Origin: Seminavis robusta
Lineage: Eukaryota; Bacillariophyta; Bacillariophyceae; Naviculales; Naviculaceae
Assembly: GCA_903772945.1 (NCBI GenBank)
Contig: CAICTM010000003.1
Coordinates: forward strand, 186,001-250,000
Reading direction: 5' to 3'
Length of the DNA stretch: 64,000 nt
Each line of letters opens with the position of its first letter. Within the stretch, counting starts at the first letter, position 1. Positions 40,909-52,292 of the stretch are shown here, piece by piece. The position numbers and the translations under genes are program-made. The notes under the pieces are model-generated. The model saw only the letters and a list, made by a program, of their open reading frames with translations, was not told the DNA's origin and searched no databases.

Positions 40909-43900
40909 ATGATGATGAGTAGTCCATGTACCAGCTGCGCATGCCTATTGGAAAGGGAGAAGAACCAAAGCAGAACCAACTTGAATACTACATGTAGTAG
41001 AACAAAGCAAAAGACCAGAAGAATGAGGATGAGAATGAGAAAGCACTGCCAATTGGGAGTTGGTCTTTTGCTGGCCCTACTTTCCACTGGTTGTATTACT
41101 ACTGGTGTAAGAGGCCAGACAGCAGTGGAAGACATTGATTACACCTGCAATTTTTTGGAGGACACGTGTGCATCTGATTGGCAATTGGATGGCTTGTGCG
41201 ACAATCGAGGTCAATTAGAAGAACCTAGTTGTTTGGATCAGGACTGTTGGGACTGTGACCCTTGCCAAGCATTCTCCTACAGCTGCAGTGCTTGCAAGAG
41301 ACGAAACGGCTGTCATTGGTGTCCAGGAGATGCCCTTTGTGTCAGTCAACCGTTGGGACAAGACTTTTGGCAGATGCATCCCACCAAAGTCTCGTCCTGT
41401 CCAAACACACAAGACTGGGTACAAACCTGTGACGTTCCTCCCGAGTCCAACAATGTCTACAAAGATGTCCATTATCGGGCCATGAAATGGAGTTACTCCC
41501 TCATCAACGTGGAATCTGTCTGGCGACAAGGAATCACGGGCAAAGACGTACAAGTACGAATCAACGATGACGGAGTCGATTCATTCCATCCTGAATTGAT
41601 TGGAAAATTCGATTACGGATTCTCCTGTGATGAATTCTATCAGCCCGAAAATCCACGCACCGATGTCAGAGGAACCGCCCTAGCCGCCATGGTCGGTGGG
41701 CAAGCCGATAATGGAGCATGTTCCCTTGGCATTGCGCCCGGAGTCAAAATCAGTTCTTGCAATGTATACACTCCCAACGAGGTCGCCTTTGTCTGGAATT
41801 CACAACTCAAACAAAATGGAATTGGAGTCGATATCAGTGTCAATGCTGACTGGGGGCCCAGCATTTGTATACCCAAAAAACAAAGAGCCAGAAGAAAACT
41901 GCAATCCACAACAACCTGCATCTTCAACTCGACCCACAAACTCTCTCCGTGTCCGCATTGTCCGGCCGATCTCACGTTGTTACCGTCCTCGCGAGACGAA
42001 TATCCCGATTGCCGACAAGCTATTACGCAATATTGTCGTGCGCACTATGACGTGGATCCCTTGGCATGTGCCGATTATCTATACTGGTTTGTCGAGGAAT
42101 GCTCGTATCGAGGAAGTCTCGATGCGCCCACGCACGATGAGCTTGTTCAAAACATTGTACTCGGAAGAAGCGAAAAGGGTGTCATCTTCGTAGTGCCCGC
42201 GGGAGATGAGTATCAAACGGGAGGAGATGCCAACTTTAATGGATATGCCAATTCCAGATTCACCATCGCCGTGGGGGCCGTCGGAAAGGATGGAAAGCAT
42301 GCATCGTATTCGGTACGTACAGTACAATGATAGCAACAGTATAGAGTGCAATCGAAAGAGTATATGTACAAGCAACCGTGACTAACTTGCGACGCGTCTT
42401 TTTTGCACGTCCAATTTCATTTCATTTCATTTCATAATCGACAACAATCCACGCCATCACTGACTCATCAATGTATTGTCATTTGAATAGACTCCTGGAT
42501 CACCTATATGGGTTAGTGCACCGGGGGGAGATGTACAATACATGTCCAACAATATCGTCGCGCAACCCGGAGGAGGATGTAGAGATGCGGGACCAGGAAC
42601 GTCATTTGCGGTGCCCGTCGTGGCAGGAGTGGCTGCACTCATGCTCGAAGTCAAGCCAGAATTGACATGGAGAGATGTGTTTGCCATTCTCGCCAAAACA
42701 GCACAATCCGATATCATGGAACCAGACGAAAACGAATTCGTTACCAATGGAGCAGGATACAAACACAGTTACAAGTACGGATTTGGAATTGTCAATGCAG
42801 AAGCTGCCGTCGAGGAAGCCAGATCATGGACCAACTTTCGAAGAGAAGAACAATTCACTATCGAATCGTCCGAAACTTCCAGTCAAATCATTTGGGATGA
42901 TGCCAACAATGCCACCGTATCCACCGTACGCATTGATACCGTCAATCGATTCTTTCGAACCGAATCCGTCATGGTTTACGTGGAACTCAATCATGTCTCG
43001 CGAGGTGACTTGAAAATTACGCTCACGTCACCATTCGGCACGGAAAGTATATTGGCACCGTCCAAACGACCCGAAACTACCGTGGGCGATAACAGTGAGG
43101 ATGGGACCTTGTTGTGGCAGTTTCTCACGGTACGAAACTTTTGGGAATATCCTGGCGGCGAATGGATTTTGCGGATCGTCGATGAACGTCAGGGACCGGA
43201 CTGTATCGACCTGGACTTTGAATACTCCTACTCGATGGGCGGACCCGAAGATACAGTCATCACCTGCAGTGATTTTGATCAGGTCACTACGACTTGTACC
43301 GATCCAAACGAGGTGGCACCAATCCTCTTGGAAGCACAGTTCGAGGGACGCACCGTGTTTGAAAGTTGCTGCAAATGTGGGGGAGGGGACAATAGCGTCA
43401 AGGACAGGACCAATGAGCTCAAAGCGTGGAAGATGGTCGTCTATGGGCATGTGGCGGCTGAAGCGGGGGACGCCACAGAGCTAATGCTGGTCTCCGAATC
43501 GACGTGTCAGTTTGCCACTGACACATGTCCTAAATCCTTGCAATTCAATCATGTTTGCGACGATTCTCTGTTGAACGAGGAATGTATTGGGATGGATTGC
43601 TTTGATTGCGATGCCTGTCAGAGTGCGTATCATTGACAACGACAAGAGTGAATTGTTTGATCGTATCATTCCGATTCGATTCGCAACGACGTTGGCATCT
43701 CACTTAGCTTGTTCTTCTCTTTTTTCATTCGCCTGGTCTCATTTGAGCAGCTTTCAACTACGATTGTGGTTTGTGCACAGCAGCTGGGTGCTACTATTGC
43801 CCGGGAGATGGGATGTGCGCGTCGATCGCGTTGAATCAGTCCTATTGGGAATTATATCCAGACAAGCTGCCAACGTGCAACACTTCCGATGCATGGGTAA

Positions 43901-46853
43901 GCAGCTGCGACTCGCGTCGACCGGAAAACCAATTCGATGACCCGCTCTATGAGGCCATGCTTTGGTCCTACAGCATGATAAACATAGAACCTGTTTGGGA
44001 TTTGAGGGCTTCGGGGAAAGGGATTCATGTCAGGATTAACGATGACGGCGTGGATTCTGAACATGCAGAGTTTTCAGCGGGGAACTTTGACAAGGCGAAC
44101 TCATGTCAAAACTACGCTCCTTGGGATAGCGAAAAAGACGTGCACGGCACTGCCGTTGCTTCTATCGTCGCAGGGAACTCCAACAATGGCCATTGTGCCG
44201 CGGGAATCGCTCCGGGGGCCACGATATCTTCTTGTGTTGGACCGCTCGAGTTGGACGAAGCTCCGGATCTTTTGGTGCAGAATCTTGACAAAGGTATGGT
44301 ACCGGTAGCTCGCATGAGACGTGCCAGACAGATCATTCGTCGTCTTCAAAAGGGAAAACCTAACGTTCGTTACTTTTCTTTCCTTTCTCCGTCCCCATTG
44401 CAGTCGACATTTCTACCAATGCGTGGGGGCCCAATGTTTGTCGTTTGAAGAGCATTGGTCGAGGGCGGCGTCTACAACAGTGTCTCTTTTCTTCGGAGCA
44501 CCCCGACTCACCATGCAAGGCATGCGGGGAATTTACAGCATTGGACGAGTTGTCCGAAGAATGCGAGGCCGCCGTTGGGAATTATTGCCGGGAAAACTAT
44601 GTGGATGATCGAGTGGCATGTACGTGTTGATTGACTCAAAGAAAACAAGTCTTGCCGTGGTCCAACCGGATAATCTCACTAGTTCGATGGATCCTCCTGC
44701 TTTATCCAGGTTCGGAATTCCTCGACTTGTTTGTCGACTGCGAGTATCGTGAGTCCTTTTTGTTTCCGCAGCCAGCGCAGCGCGTACGCGACGAAACGAT
44801 TCGGCATATCCTCTAACGTTTGACACAATGTTGTTGTGGAATCCCCAAAGACATCCTCCCGATGGATGCACACGAAGCTTTTGTGAGAGCTATCACGTAA
44901 GTTCGCTCCTCCCACGCTTTCGCCGTGATTCGTTGGGCGTCTCGCTCATTGTGCCTATTGCCTCCCAGTGAAGGACGAGATGGGAAGGGAATCATCTTTG
45001 TGTTCAGCGCGGGGAATACGAATGATATTGGAGGAGATGTGAACTTCAACGGTTTCATCAACAGCCGATTCACGATCGCAGTAGGGGCAGTCGGGAAAGA
45101 CAAGAAGCATGCTTCTTACTCGGTGCGTCTTACGTAGTTGTAGTTCCTGCGTGTAACTTTTCTCCGTTGTCCTCTGACTGTGTGACGTTGGCATCCACCT
45201 CACAGACCACGGGAGCAGCGGTTTTGATAAGCGCACCTGGTGGGGATTATGAGTCAATTTCGGGTAATCTTGTGGCAAAGCCTGGGGGCGGCTGTGTAAG
45301 TCTCGGCTAGTTTTATCGTGGCATGGCATGGCATGGAAGCTATGAACGGATGTCTTACCCTACCACCAGCATGATATAGGGGTCGGGACCTCATTTGCAG
45401 CTCCAACTGTTGCGGGGATTATAGGTTCGTTCCCAACTTTCCTTCGTAATGTACGAGTCTTGTTGCTTCCCGCGTCTCTAACTATTGCGAGCTTGCTGCA
45501 AATGTATTATCTGTGCAGCACTGATGCTACAAGTGTAAGCCAAGCATCTAGTTTGTTCATTCAATTCATCTGTTTTTGTAACGCCTAATCGATTTGTTTT
45601 GTTTGTTTCCGTCAGGAATGCTGACCTGGGGTGGCGAGACGTCCAGGGAATCCTAGCGGTTACAAGCCAAAGAATTGACGAGGACAATCCGTCCTGGATT
45701 ACCAATGCTGCGGTGAGTTTTAGCACCAGGGGTTGTTGACGTGTTCATGCACTAGCCGCCATTCTAACTATTCATATAATGCTGTCTCCAGGGCTACAAC
45801 CACAGCTATCAGTATGGTTTCGGGGTACCCTCGACGCTCGACGCTTTGAACAAAGCGAGCATATGGAAGAACTTCCGCCCAGAGCAACAGGTGATGAATG
45901 AAACGGGTGTCATCGATCTCCCTATTGAGGACAACCCTACCAACACTCCTACAACTTCGACGTTGGTTTTTTCGGAACTGAGCACCCGCAATCTTGTGAT
46001 TGAATCTGTTGTAGCATTTTTGGATGTACAGCATCCATCGCGTGGGGATCTCGTTGTCGCCCTGATTTCTCCCGCTGGAACAGAATCAGTTCTCCATCCC
46101 AGCAAGAAGCCCGAGGATGTCCAGCTGAGAGGTGATGACATTGGCAAATGGAAGCTTTTGTCTCTTCGAACATGGGGTGAATGGGCAGATGGAGACTGGA
46201 CTCTAACGTTAACGGACGAGAAGCCTGGCAGATACCGGGAATGTCACGATTTGCCGTGGGAGTTCACTTACCCAAGGGCTGATGGGCAGGGCAACGAGAC
46301 CATCAGTTGTGGTGACTTTGATCGTGTCACAGATTGCAACGACGAAGGGCAAGTGAATCCAGAACTGATGAATGTTCTCTACGAAGACCGAACGTTGGTG
46401 CAGAGTTGCTGCCAGTGCGGGGGCGGACAAAAGTCCAGCGACATCATTCCAATGCTGAGATCATGGAAGCTGATAATTTATGGTCACATTATTGAATCGC
46501 CAGAGGAGTTGTTGATCTTTCCTCCGCCGAAGAAAGAAGAAGACGAGAAGGAGCAGGGCAGCGAAGAGGAAGAGCAAGATCCGAACTGGATCAGTCCCAA
46601 TACCCTCTCCGAAAATGATCCCATAGCTGGTTGGGATGACGAAGGGAACAGCGGAACATTCTCCGGAGGTGGGGGGAATGCCTACTACGGTGGCTGGAGA
46701 CCACCACGGGACGATGATGACAACAGTGGAAACAGTGGAGATAGCGGTGACTGGAACAGCTCGCATGGGCAACGGCGATGTTATGTTTCCCTGACGTTAT
46801 TGATAGTGGCGTTGGAACTATCGGTGGCCCTTTTCAAGGTTCACTCGCCATGA
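40909..46853 (+). CDS. Double-headed kexin-like proprotein convertase; first protease head lacks the catalytic His
   Basis: Twelve exons, hand-assembled: 40909-42312, 42491-43622, 43751-44293, 44404-44619, 44710-44748, 44851-44896, 44969-45122, 45206-45295, 45370-45424, 45519-45534, 45616-45712, 45792-46853. All introns are GT-AG and the total is 4854 nt, 1617 aa, with frame closing exactly. Unit 1: signal peptide after a basic start, Cys-rich PSI-like domain (CSACKRRNGCHWCPGDALC), S8 domain (INDDGVD about 219; DVRGT about 252 where His is expected; PAGDEY about 430; GTSFAVP about 504), P-domain (about 565-700). Unit 2 repeats the order in the same polypeptide: CQFATDTCP... Cys-rich, INDDGVD, DVHGT, SAGNTN, GTSFAAP, P-domain. 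An acidic tail ends in a hydrophobic segment (YVSLTLLIVALELSVALF), a membrane or GPI-type anchor. No stop, signal or start separates the units. Unit 2 should be active; unit 1 probably not. Confidence 0.8.
45519..45534 (+). other. 16-nt micro-exon of the double-headed convertase
   Basis: CACTGATGCTACAAGT between CTGTGCAG acceptor and GTAAGC donor. Encodes the ALMLQV helix start after the catalytic serine; required for both frame and alignment to the paralogues (IALMLEV). Confidence 0.7.
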
Positions 46854-47200
46854 GAGGTCGAATCTTGCAATGGAGCTAGTGGATACTTGTTCCCATGGAA
46901 GAAGTCGGTTCGAGTGCGGCTTCCCGTTCCCGGCAGATCCGTCGTTGATTGAAGCCGCAGCTTTCTGTGTGTAGATGAAGTCTCCGTGAAGACGAGTCCT
47001 CGCGAAAACAAAGACTTAAAAAACACCGGCTGCCTTCTTGGTAGAGGGAAGCAAACAGAAAACAACAGATAGCTAGAAGAAGAAGAAGCATATTGCTAGA
47101 AGAAGAAACATAATATAGACTGGTTCTTACAATGAACTAGTACTTGTGGGGTCAAGATGTCGGTCGCGGCGCAAAGCTCTCCACTCGATTTGGCCGCTTT
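46854..47200. other. Intergenic, convergent 3' ends
   Basis: GAAGAAGAA simple sequence near 47078-47106; no gene seen. Confidence 0.4.
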
Positions 47201-48253
47201 CTACAGACGAAATGATTCTTCGTGGACCCTCCGTGCGTCCAGCAATTCCGTCGCTCGGAGCAATAGGCACCTCCCAGCCCTGTTTGCCCCAGGCTGCAGG
47301 TATAGTTCGCTCAGCTTGAGCTTTGGTCTGGTTGGGTCCCTGTTCACATCGTCTTCTCCCACCTCACACCCCATACGGATTGCTTGGAAATGCTGATTTG
47401 ATATGAAACGTTTCAACAGTGACACCCATATTGTACTGACAAGGCCGCTATTGTACACACGTGTAGATTTCGCAATCCAGGGATAGTGTGCCCACAATTC
47501 AGCAAATGTCCGCTGTTCAAAGCTCATGTCCATGTTGTCCCATCCTGCATCAGCGGTTTCCACAAGAGCCACAATGCCTTTTCTGATTGACTTGAAGCCA
47601 GGCTGTGCTGTTCTGATTACATAGTACCAGAACAAGATATGAATCTTCCAGTTGTGCTCTAGGTCTGAGTGGCCTGGAGAAGGCGTTTGGGCCACTTCTG
47701 GAAGGTACTTTGAAATATCAACCACCACAATCCCCTCTAGAGTATCGGGACACTTGTCAACCATCAGAAAAGTTCCCGGCATGAGGGCGATGAATTGTTC
47801 CAGAGCCGACACAGCTTGGCTCACTGTATCATCCACTTGATAATGTGATCGAAAGAGTTGCATGCCCTTCAGGCATCTCAATGCCTCTTGCAGATCTCCT
47901 TTGGTCACCAATGCATACTGCGCATACTCAAAGTCACAGACAGGCCGGATGCCACTGTTCGGAGCTTCAACAGCAGTCTTGATCTCCAATGCCCAAGCAC
48001 GTTCTTGCCCAGTCAAGGTCAAAACCTCTTCTTCATTTCCACTTTCAGTACTCTCATCATCAGAATCAGAATCGTCTTCATCGATTTCTTCTTCACCCAT
48101 GTCTTCCTCCTCCTCATCGGATCCACCCTCGAGGATCTCTACCACGGCTGCCAGGATTTCATCTTCATCCGCCATATCCACTAGATCTCCCTGCACCTCG
48201 TGGTCTCCGTTGTCATTTGGGTGGTTTGGTTCAAGATCATTGCCAGCATCCAT
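47201..48253 (-). CDS. CRAL-TRIO (Sec14-like) domain protein, copy A
   Basis: 350 aa from ATG 48253 (MDAGNDLEPN). A very acidic N-terminus (poly-Glu/Asp, about 35-75) precedes ERAWALEIKTAVE and a small helical N-domain (FEYAQYALVTKGDLQEALRCL). The lipid-binding domain follows: GTFLMVDKCPDTLEGIVVVDI, HNWKIHILFWYYVIRTAQP, IRKGIVALVETADAGWDNMD, ELWAHYPWIAKSTRVYNSG and LLKRFIS, which match the CRAL-TRIO order (exchange strand, HYPER-like helix, YN turn). Expected role: lipid or small hydrophobic ligand exchange. The inverted copy at 50673 is a clear paralogue, sharing also the C-terminal NEESFRL/HEESFRL. Confidence 0.7.
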   Translation of the reverse strand: MDAGNDLEPNHPNDNGDHEVQGDLVDMADEDEILAAVVEILEGGSDEEEEDMGEEEIDEDDSDSDDESTESGNEEEVLTLTGQERAWALEIKTAVEAPNSGIRPVCDFEYAQYALVTKGDLQEALRCLKGMQLFRSHYQVDDTVSQAVSALEQFIALMPGTFLMVDKCPDTLEGIVVVDISKYLPEVAQTPSPGHSDLEHNWKIHILFWYYVIRTAQPGFKSIRKGIVALVETADAGWDNMDMSFEQRTFAELWAHYPWIAKSTRVYNSGLVSTIWVSLLKRFISNQHFQAIRMGCEVGEDDVNRDPTRPKLKLSELYLQPGANRAGRCLLLRATELLDARRVHEESFRL

Positions 48254-50672
48254 GTTCGTCTCTAGCACCTACCGGTATAGAAGTGGCTATACAGCTACCA
48301 TGTCTAGCTAGTAGATGTAGGCGAGCAGTGAGGAGAGTATGTACCAGGTACCAGTTCTTGCATGCAATTTAATAATAATATGTTCTGAGTTCGGCTCGAC
48401 TTGACTCTGGCACGGTATCCCGCGTTGCTTTACCGCGTAGATTAAAAACCTGGGCTCGCGACAACGTGGCAACTGCAACAACTGTGATGTTGCGATGTAT
48501 CAACGATGCAACGGTGGACAAATCCGCCACCACCCAAGAGATAATGTATTCATATGTGACTGGAATGATTCGATTCCACTACTTATTGAAAAAGGACAAT
48601 TCTAGAGGTTGATGAGTGTTTTATGAGGCTTCCCTCCGTGCTCCTCCTTTTGGCTCCCAGCGATTCCCAGCATGCAGCTGTCTTCTTCAAGGTCGCACTT
48701 CCGCAAAACGCAGAACGCGCAACAATACAAAGTTGATAGGGGTGGTCAATGTTGCTCTTTCAGATCACTTTTTCCCTATCTTTTCTGGCCCTTGTGGGGG
48801 AGCAGGAAGAGGGGCAGAGGTGCAGAGAGAAGGGTATCGGAGAAGATTCGATTCAGTGTGCAGCCGCGGAATCTCAATCGAATGATTCAATGATTTCAAT
48901 CTGGTCGGCCAGTAGCTACCGGTAGCCAGGTACGGCATCGCAGGAAAGATATGGATCCATTGGGCCATTTTAAATAAAATGAGGCATCAGCATGAGGCTG
49001 AAGTAAGTCGAGTCGGGAAAAGAAGCTCTGCATCCTCTGGAAGCAGGTGTCACAATGATGAAATTGCACAGGTAGGTGAACATCTTGGAGAGACTGCTTC
49101 AAGAAACAAGCTCGAGATTTGGGGTGGGTGGTGGGAGGTGGGAGGAGTACTAAAAAAGCGTACCGATGTACCAATAGGTCTACATTAAATTCCTGGTTGC
49201 GTGTTGCGTGGGGGGTGGGGGTGATTGGAGAGGGAGGAAGGAGGGCACAGGATGGAATGGGGAGGTTGGAAGTGCTTCCTCTACAGGTCTGCTGGAAGTG
49301 TGGAGTTGCTTTTTGTGCTGGTCGGCTGGTCTAGACTAGTCTACCCATTCTCACGTTCTTGGCTGTGTGGCGTAACTCTCTTCAAGAACTGGTACCGGTA
49401 CCTACTACCCACGTATTGATCAATTGCCGGGCGAATTGATGCTGTTGGCCATTGTGATCGAGCGTTTGTGAAATAAATGGAGTTTGGGGAGGAGCCATGC
49501 CTTGTCATTGGGATGGTAGTTCGTGGGTGGCTAGTCGGTTGACCGATAACTTGGATGGTCTAATTTTGACCCTACAGAACCAAGAGAGTCTAGCCACAAG
49601 TCTAATAAGGCAACTTTGCTGGCAAAGCCATTGAGAGCTTTTTTGCTTGAGAGGATTCCTATGAAGTGCTGACAACGAGGCAAACGAATGAATCTTGTTG
49701 TATGCTACATGAAGTATGCACCACCTCAGCTGGAGCCTGAGTGCGTTGCATCATCCCCAGCTACCGTAGCTACGCACTGAGTGGCCTAGAACCACCATAC
49801 CTCCCTTACGATAACTGGTTTGAGCCCTTATTACTAGCTAGCTACTCGATATATTGGTACCACCGTGGTACCGTGGTACAGAACCTTACACCGGTGCAGA
49901 TGGTGGCTTTTCGGTGTTGCAATCAGTAAGAAGTGCTAATGCTCCAGCTTTCCTACTCAAAAGCCTTGCTTCAGAGATCATTGATATCGGTGCAGTCCCA
50001 GATTCTGAAATTCTCAAATCGTGGCGGCAGTTTGCGGCGAACGAGGCTTTGATCCGAAGAACAGGTTCTGGATACAGGCAGCTTCGATTTTATTGATTCA
50101 AACGCGCGCCACCCTTTTCAGTACACTTCTACACGAGCTCTCGTAGAAATGTACCAGAAATGCCGGCACGCGTTTGAATCAATAAAATCGAAGCTGCTCG
50201 TACAGTATCCCAGATTTGAAGGAAGGGCGCAACCGTATGATAGTGGTAGTCCGTGGAGCTCCCCGGAGCACTGTAATTCTTGTTCTGTAATTGCGGATTG
50301 CACTACCGGTACCTGAGTACTTGAGTTAGACTAGTGTCAAAAAGTGACTGTATTGTTACTGTCTGCTCTTGAGTAGGGTAGCTTTGCATGAGAATTTCCA
50401 GAATTCCGAATAGGCACAGCCAGCTACGTGTAGTAATAAGTAGTCTAGCTACTATTAGTAGAGACCACTGTGGCTATCTGCCGGTAACTCGCAATCTGGT
50501 AGAGTAGTTCTGCCCTCACACATTATTTATTTGGGTTCATCCGCACTCTCGAAATCGCTGGGAGCATCAATCATTGTTAACGAAACTGCATCCCACAGAA
50601 CCCCCCATCTAATATTAATAGTAGCTAGTTGTTGGAAGCAGGGAGCCTGTACGGTATCGGCTGCTGATTGCA
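48254..50672. other. 2.4-kb region between inverted CRAL-TRIO paralogues
   Basis: No gene supported. Carries TACCGGTA palindromes (48270, 48920, 49390, 50305), GT/GGT-rich text near 49110-49230, the 29-bp inverted repeat at 50078-50197 and CTAGCTAG at 49838. It contains the promoters of both diverging CRAL-TRIO genes. Confidence 0.5.
50078..50197. repeat. 29-bp perfect inverted repeat (long hairpin, MITE-like)
   Basis: GCAGCTTCGATTTTATTGAT plus TCAAACGCG at 50078-50106 is the exact reverse complement of 50169-50197, with 62 bases between. The middle has a second imperfect stem (TTCTACACGAG / CTCTCGTAGAA). The symmetry continues outward with gaps (CTGGATACAG on the left, CTGGGATACTG complement on the right), giving an imperfect foldback of about 145 nt. 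Confidence 0.85.
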
Positions 50673-51629
50673 ATGAGGAAGCTTTCATTTGATGAAGCCG
50701 AGACGATGGCACAAGACACATCTGGCGGCGACAATGTGATGGACAGCTCAGACACTTCCAGCATGGAGACTGATGATCCCGAGGGAATGACTGTTTCTCC
50801 TCAAGAGCATGCTTGGGCATTAGAGATCAAGACTGCTGCTGAAACTCCAAACAGTGGATTCCGGCCCATCTCCGACTTTGAGTATGCACAGTATGCCTTA
50901 GTGACAAGGGGTAGACTCAATGAAGCATTGGCACGGATCCGAAAAATCCAAAGCTTTCAAGCACAGTACCAAGTTGATAACACCCCCAGTCAAGGTGTAT
51001 CCATCGTGGAGCAGTTTCGGCACTTGCAACCAACTGCTCTACTGAATCTTGACAAGCACCCAGACACCGGTGACAGCATCATTTGCTTTGATCGATCAAC
51101 ATACTTTCCAGCAATCACTAAGGCACCTTCTCCAGATCATACAGACCCTGAGCACAACTGGAAGATTGATATCTTATTCTGGTATTATGCTCTCAGGACC
51201 GTACAACCCGACTTCCACACCATCCGACATGGGGTCGTCTTTCTCTTTGAAGCCATGGGTTTAGGGAAGGACAATGTAGACGTGTCCCTTGCAAAACGAC
51301 TGCACCGGGAAATGTGGGCCTACTATCCCTTTGAAATCCAAAGGACAAGGATTTACAATGCCAACCAATCCGTCCCTTTGCTCGTGTCAGCGTTGCAGTC
51401 CCTTTTGAGACCGGAAGAACTTCAATGTATAGAAACAGGATGCACGGTCCATGGTGACGATGATGATGGCTTCCATCAAAGTACGGACCGAGCTACCAAT
51501 TCACCTCCGCTCACTCTTGGCGACATATACCTTCAACCAACCGTGGACCAATCCGGCCGATACCTTCTCGCTCGAATCATGGAGCTTTTGACGTTACGCT
51601 CCCAGAATGAAGAATCGTTTCGGCTATAA
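50673..51629 (+). CDS. CRAL-TRIO (Sec14-like) domain protein, copy B
   Basis: 318 aa. Shorter acidic N-terminus than copy A, then EHAWALEIKTAAETPNSGFRP and SDFEYAQYALVTRGRLNEAL, nearly identical in pattern to copy A. CRAL-TRIO landmarks: ALLNLDKHPDTGDSIICFDRS, HNWKIDILFWYYALRTVQP, IRHGVVFLFEAMGLGKDNVD, EMWAYYPFEIQRTRIYN, then SALQSLL. It ends in SQNEESFRL. Divergently oriented relative to copy A. The N-terminal acid stretch and the spacing before the exchange strand differ, so the duplication is not recent. Confidence 0.7.
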   Translation: MRKLSFDEAETMAQDTSGGDNVMDSSDTSSMETDDPEGMTVSPQEHAWALEIKTAAETPNSGFRPISDFEYAQYALVTRGRLNEALARIRKIQSFQAQYQVDNTPSQGVSIVEQFRHLQPTALLNLDKHPDTGDSIICFDRSTYFPAITKAPSPDHTDPEHNWKIDILFWYYALRTVQPDFHTIRHGVVFLFEAMGLGKDNVDVSLAKRLHREMWAYYPFEIQRTRIYNANQSVPLLVSALQSLLRPEELQCIETGCTVHGDDDDGFHQSTDRATNSPPLTLGDIYLQPTVDQSGRYLLARIMELLTLRSQNEESFRL

Positions 51630-51917
51630 ACCCCATTAATTAAGATAACTAACTAACTAACTAACTGTAATCATCTGGTTCTGGCTATCTTTAAAAACAA
51701 TCTTGGTGATGAGCAGGTCTTCTTTTACCTTCTGGTGACGTGGATGCAGCTCTTCTCATGTACGTTGCTTGGCTGTATGAGTTGCGTGCTGGCTACAATA
51801 TTAGCGTGTTGGGAAATCGAGGGGGACAAAGCTTCCTGCTTCTAGCATTGACGGAGTTTTTCAGTTCTCGTTTGTTAACTATCAGACAATGAAAATTTTT
51901 TAAGCTAGTACTATAAA

Positions 51918-51973
51918 GGTTGAGCCCCCGCAGGGGGCTCTGAACCATAAAGATTGGGCCCCTTGGGGCCCAA
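51918..51973. repeat. Two tandem GC-rich hairpins
   Basis: GAGCCCCC-GCA-GGGGGCTC (51922-51940), extended by outer GGTT/AACC with a TG bulge, is followed by TTGGGCCCC-TT-GGGGCCCAA (51954-51973). Each is preceded by ATAAAGRTTG, so the two look like diverged tandem copies of one stem-loop unit. Confidence 0.8.
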
Positions 51974-52292
51974 CCACCAAGCTAGCTAGCTAGTGGGAGT
52001 GGAATACATGGTCTTCTGGCTTGCCCTCAAAGCACTGCAGCAGAGCCTCCTGCATCTTCGACTTTGTCTTTTGATGGACTCCAGGACCCTGGCCCAACCT
52101 TCATGTCTGCGAAGCTTGTGCGTGGGTCCAACACTTGGCTTTGGTCAGACCACCTTGCTTTGGAGCAGCCTTTCTCTTGCCAGCGCATGTTCATTGATCC
52201 TGGCCATCTGAACAAGCTGACCCTTGTCTCTGAGCAAGCTTTGGCATGCTGGGGCCTCAGCCTACCCCTGAGACCAGCGTTGCCCTGCCGCA

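Noticed and set aside
43623-43750. Gene boundary between the two convertase units
   Set aside because: Considered, because the open frame ends at 43636, but the stop lies inside an intron whose splicing gives CQTFNYDCGLC, matching CQAFSYSCSAC of head 1; there is no promoter-sized gap or signal peptide for a second gene.
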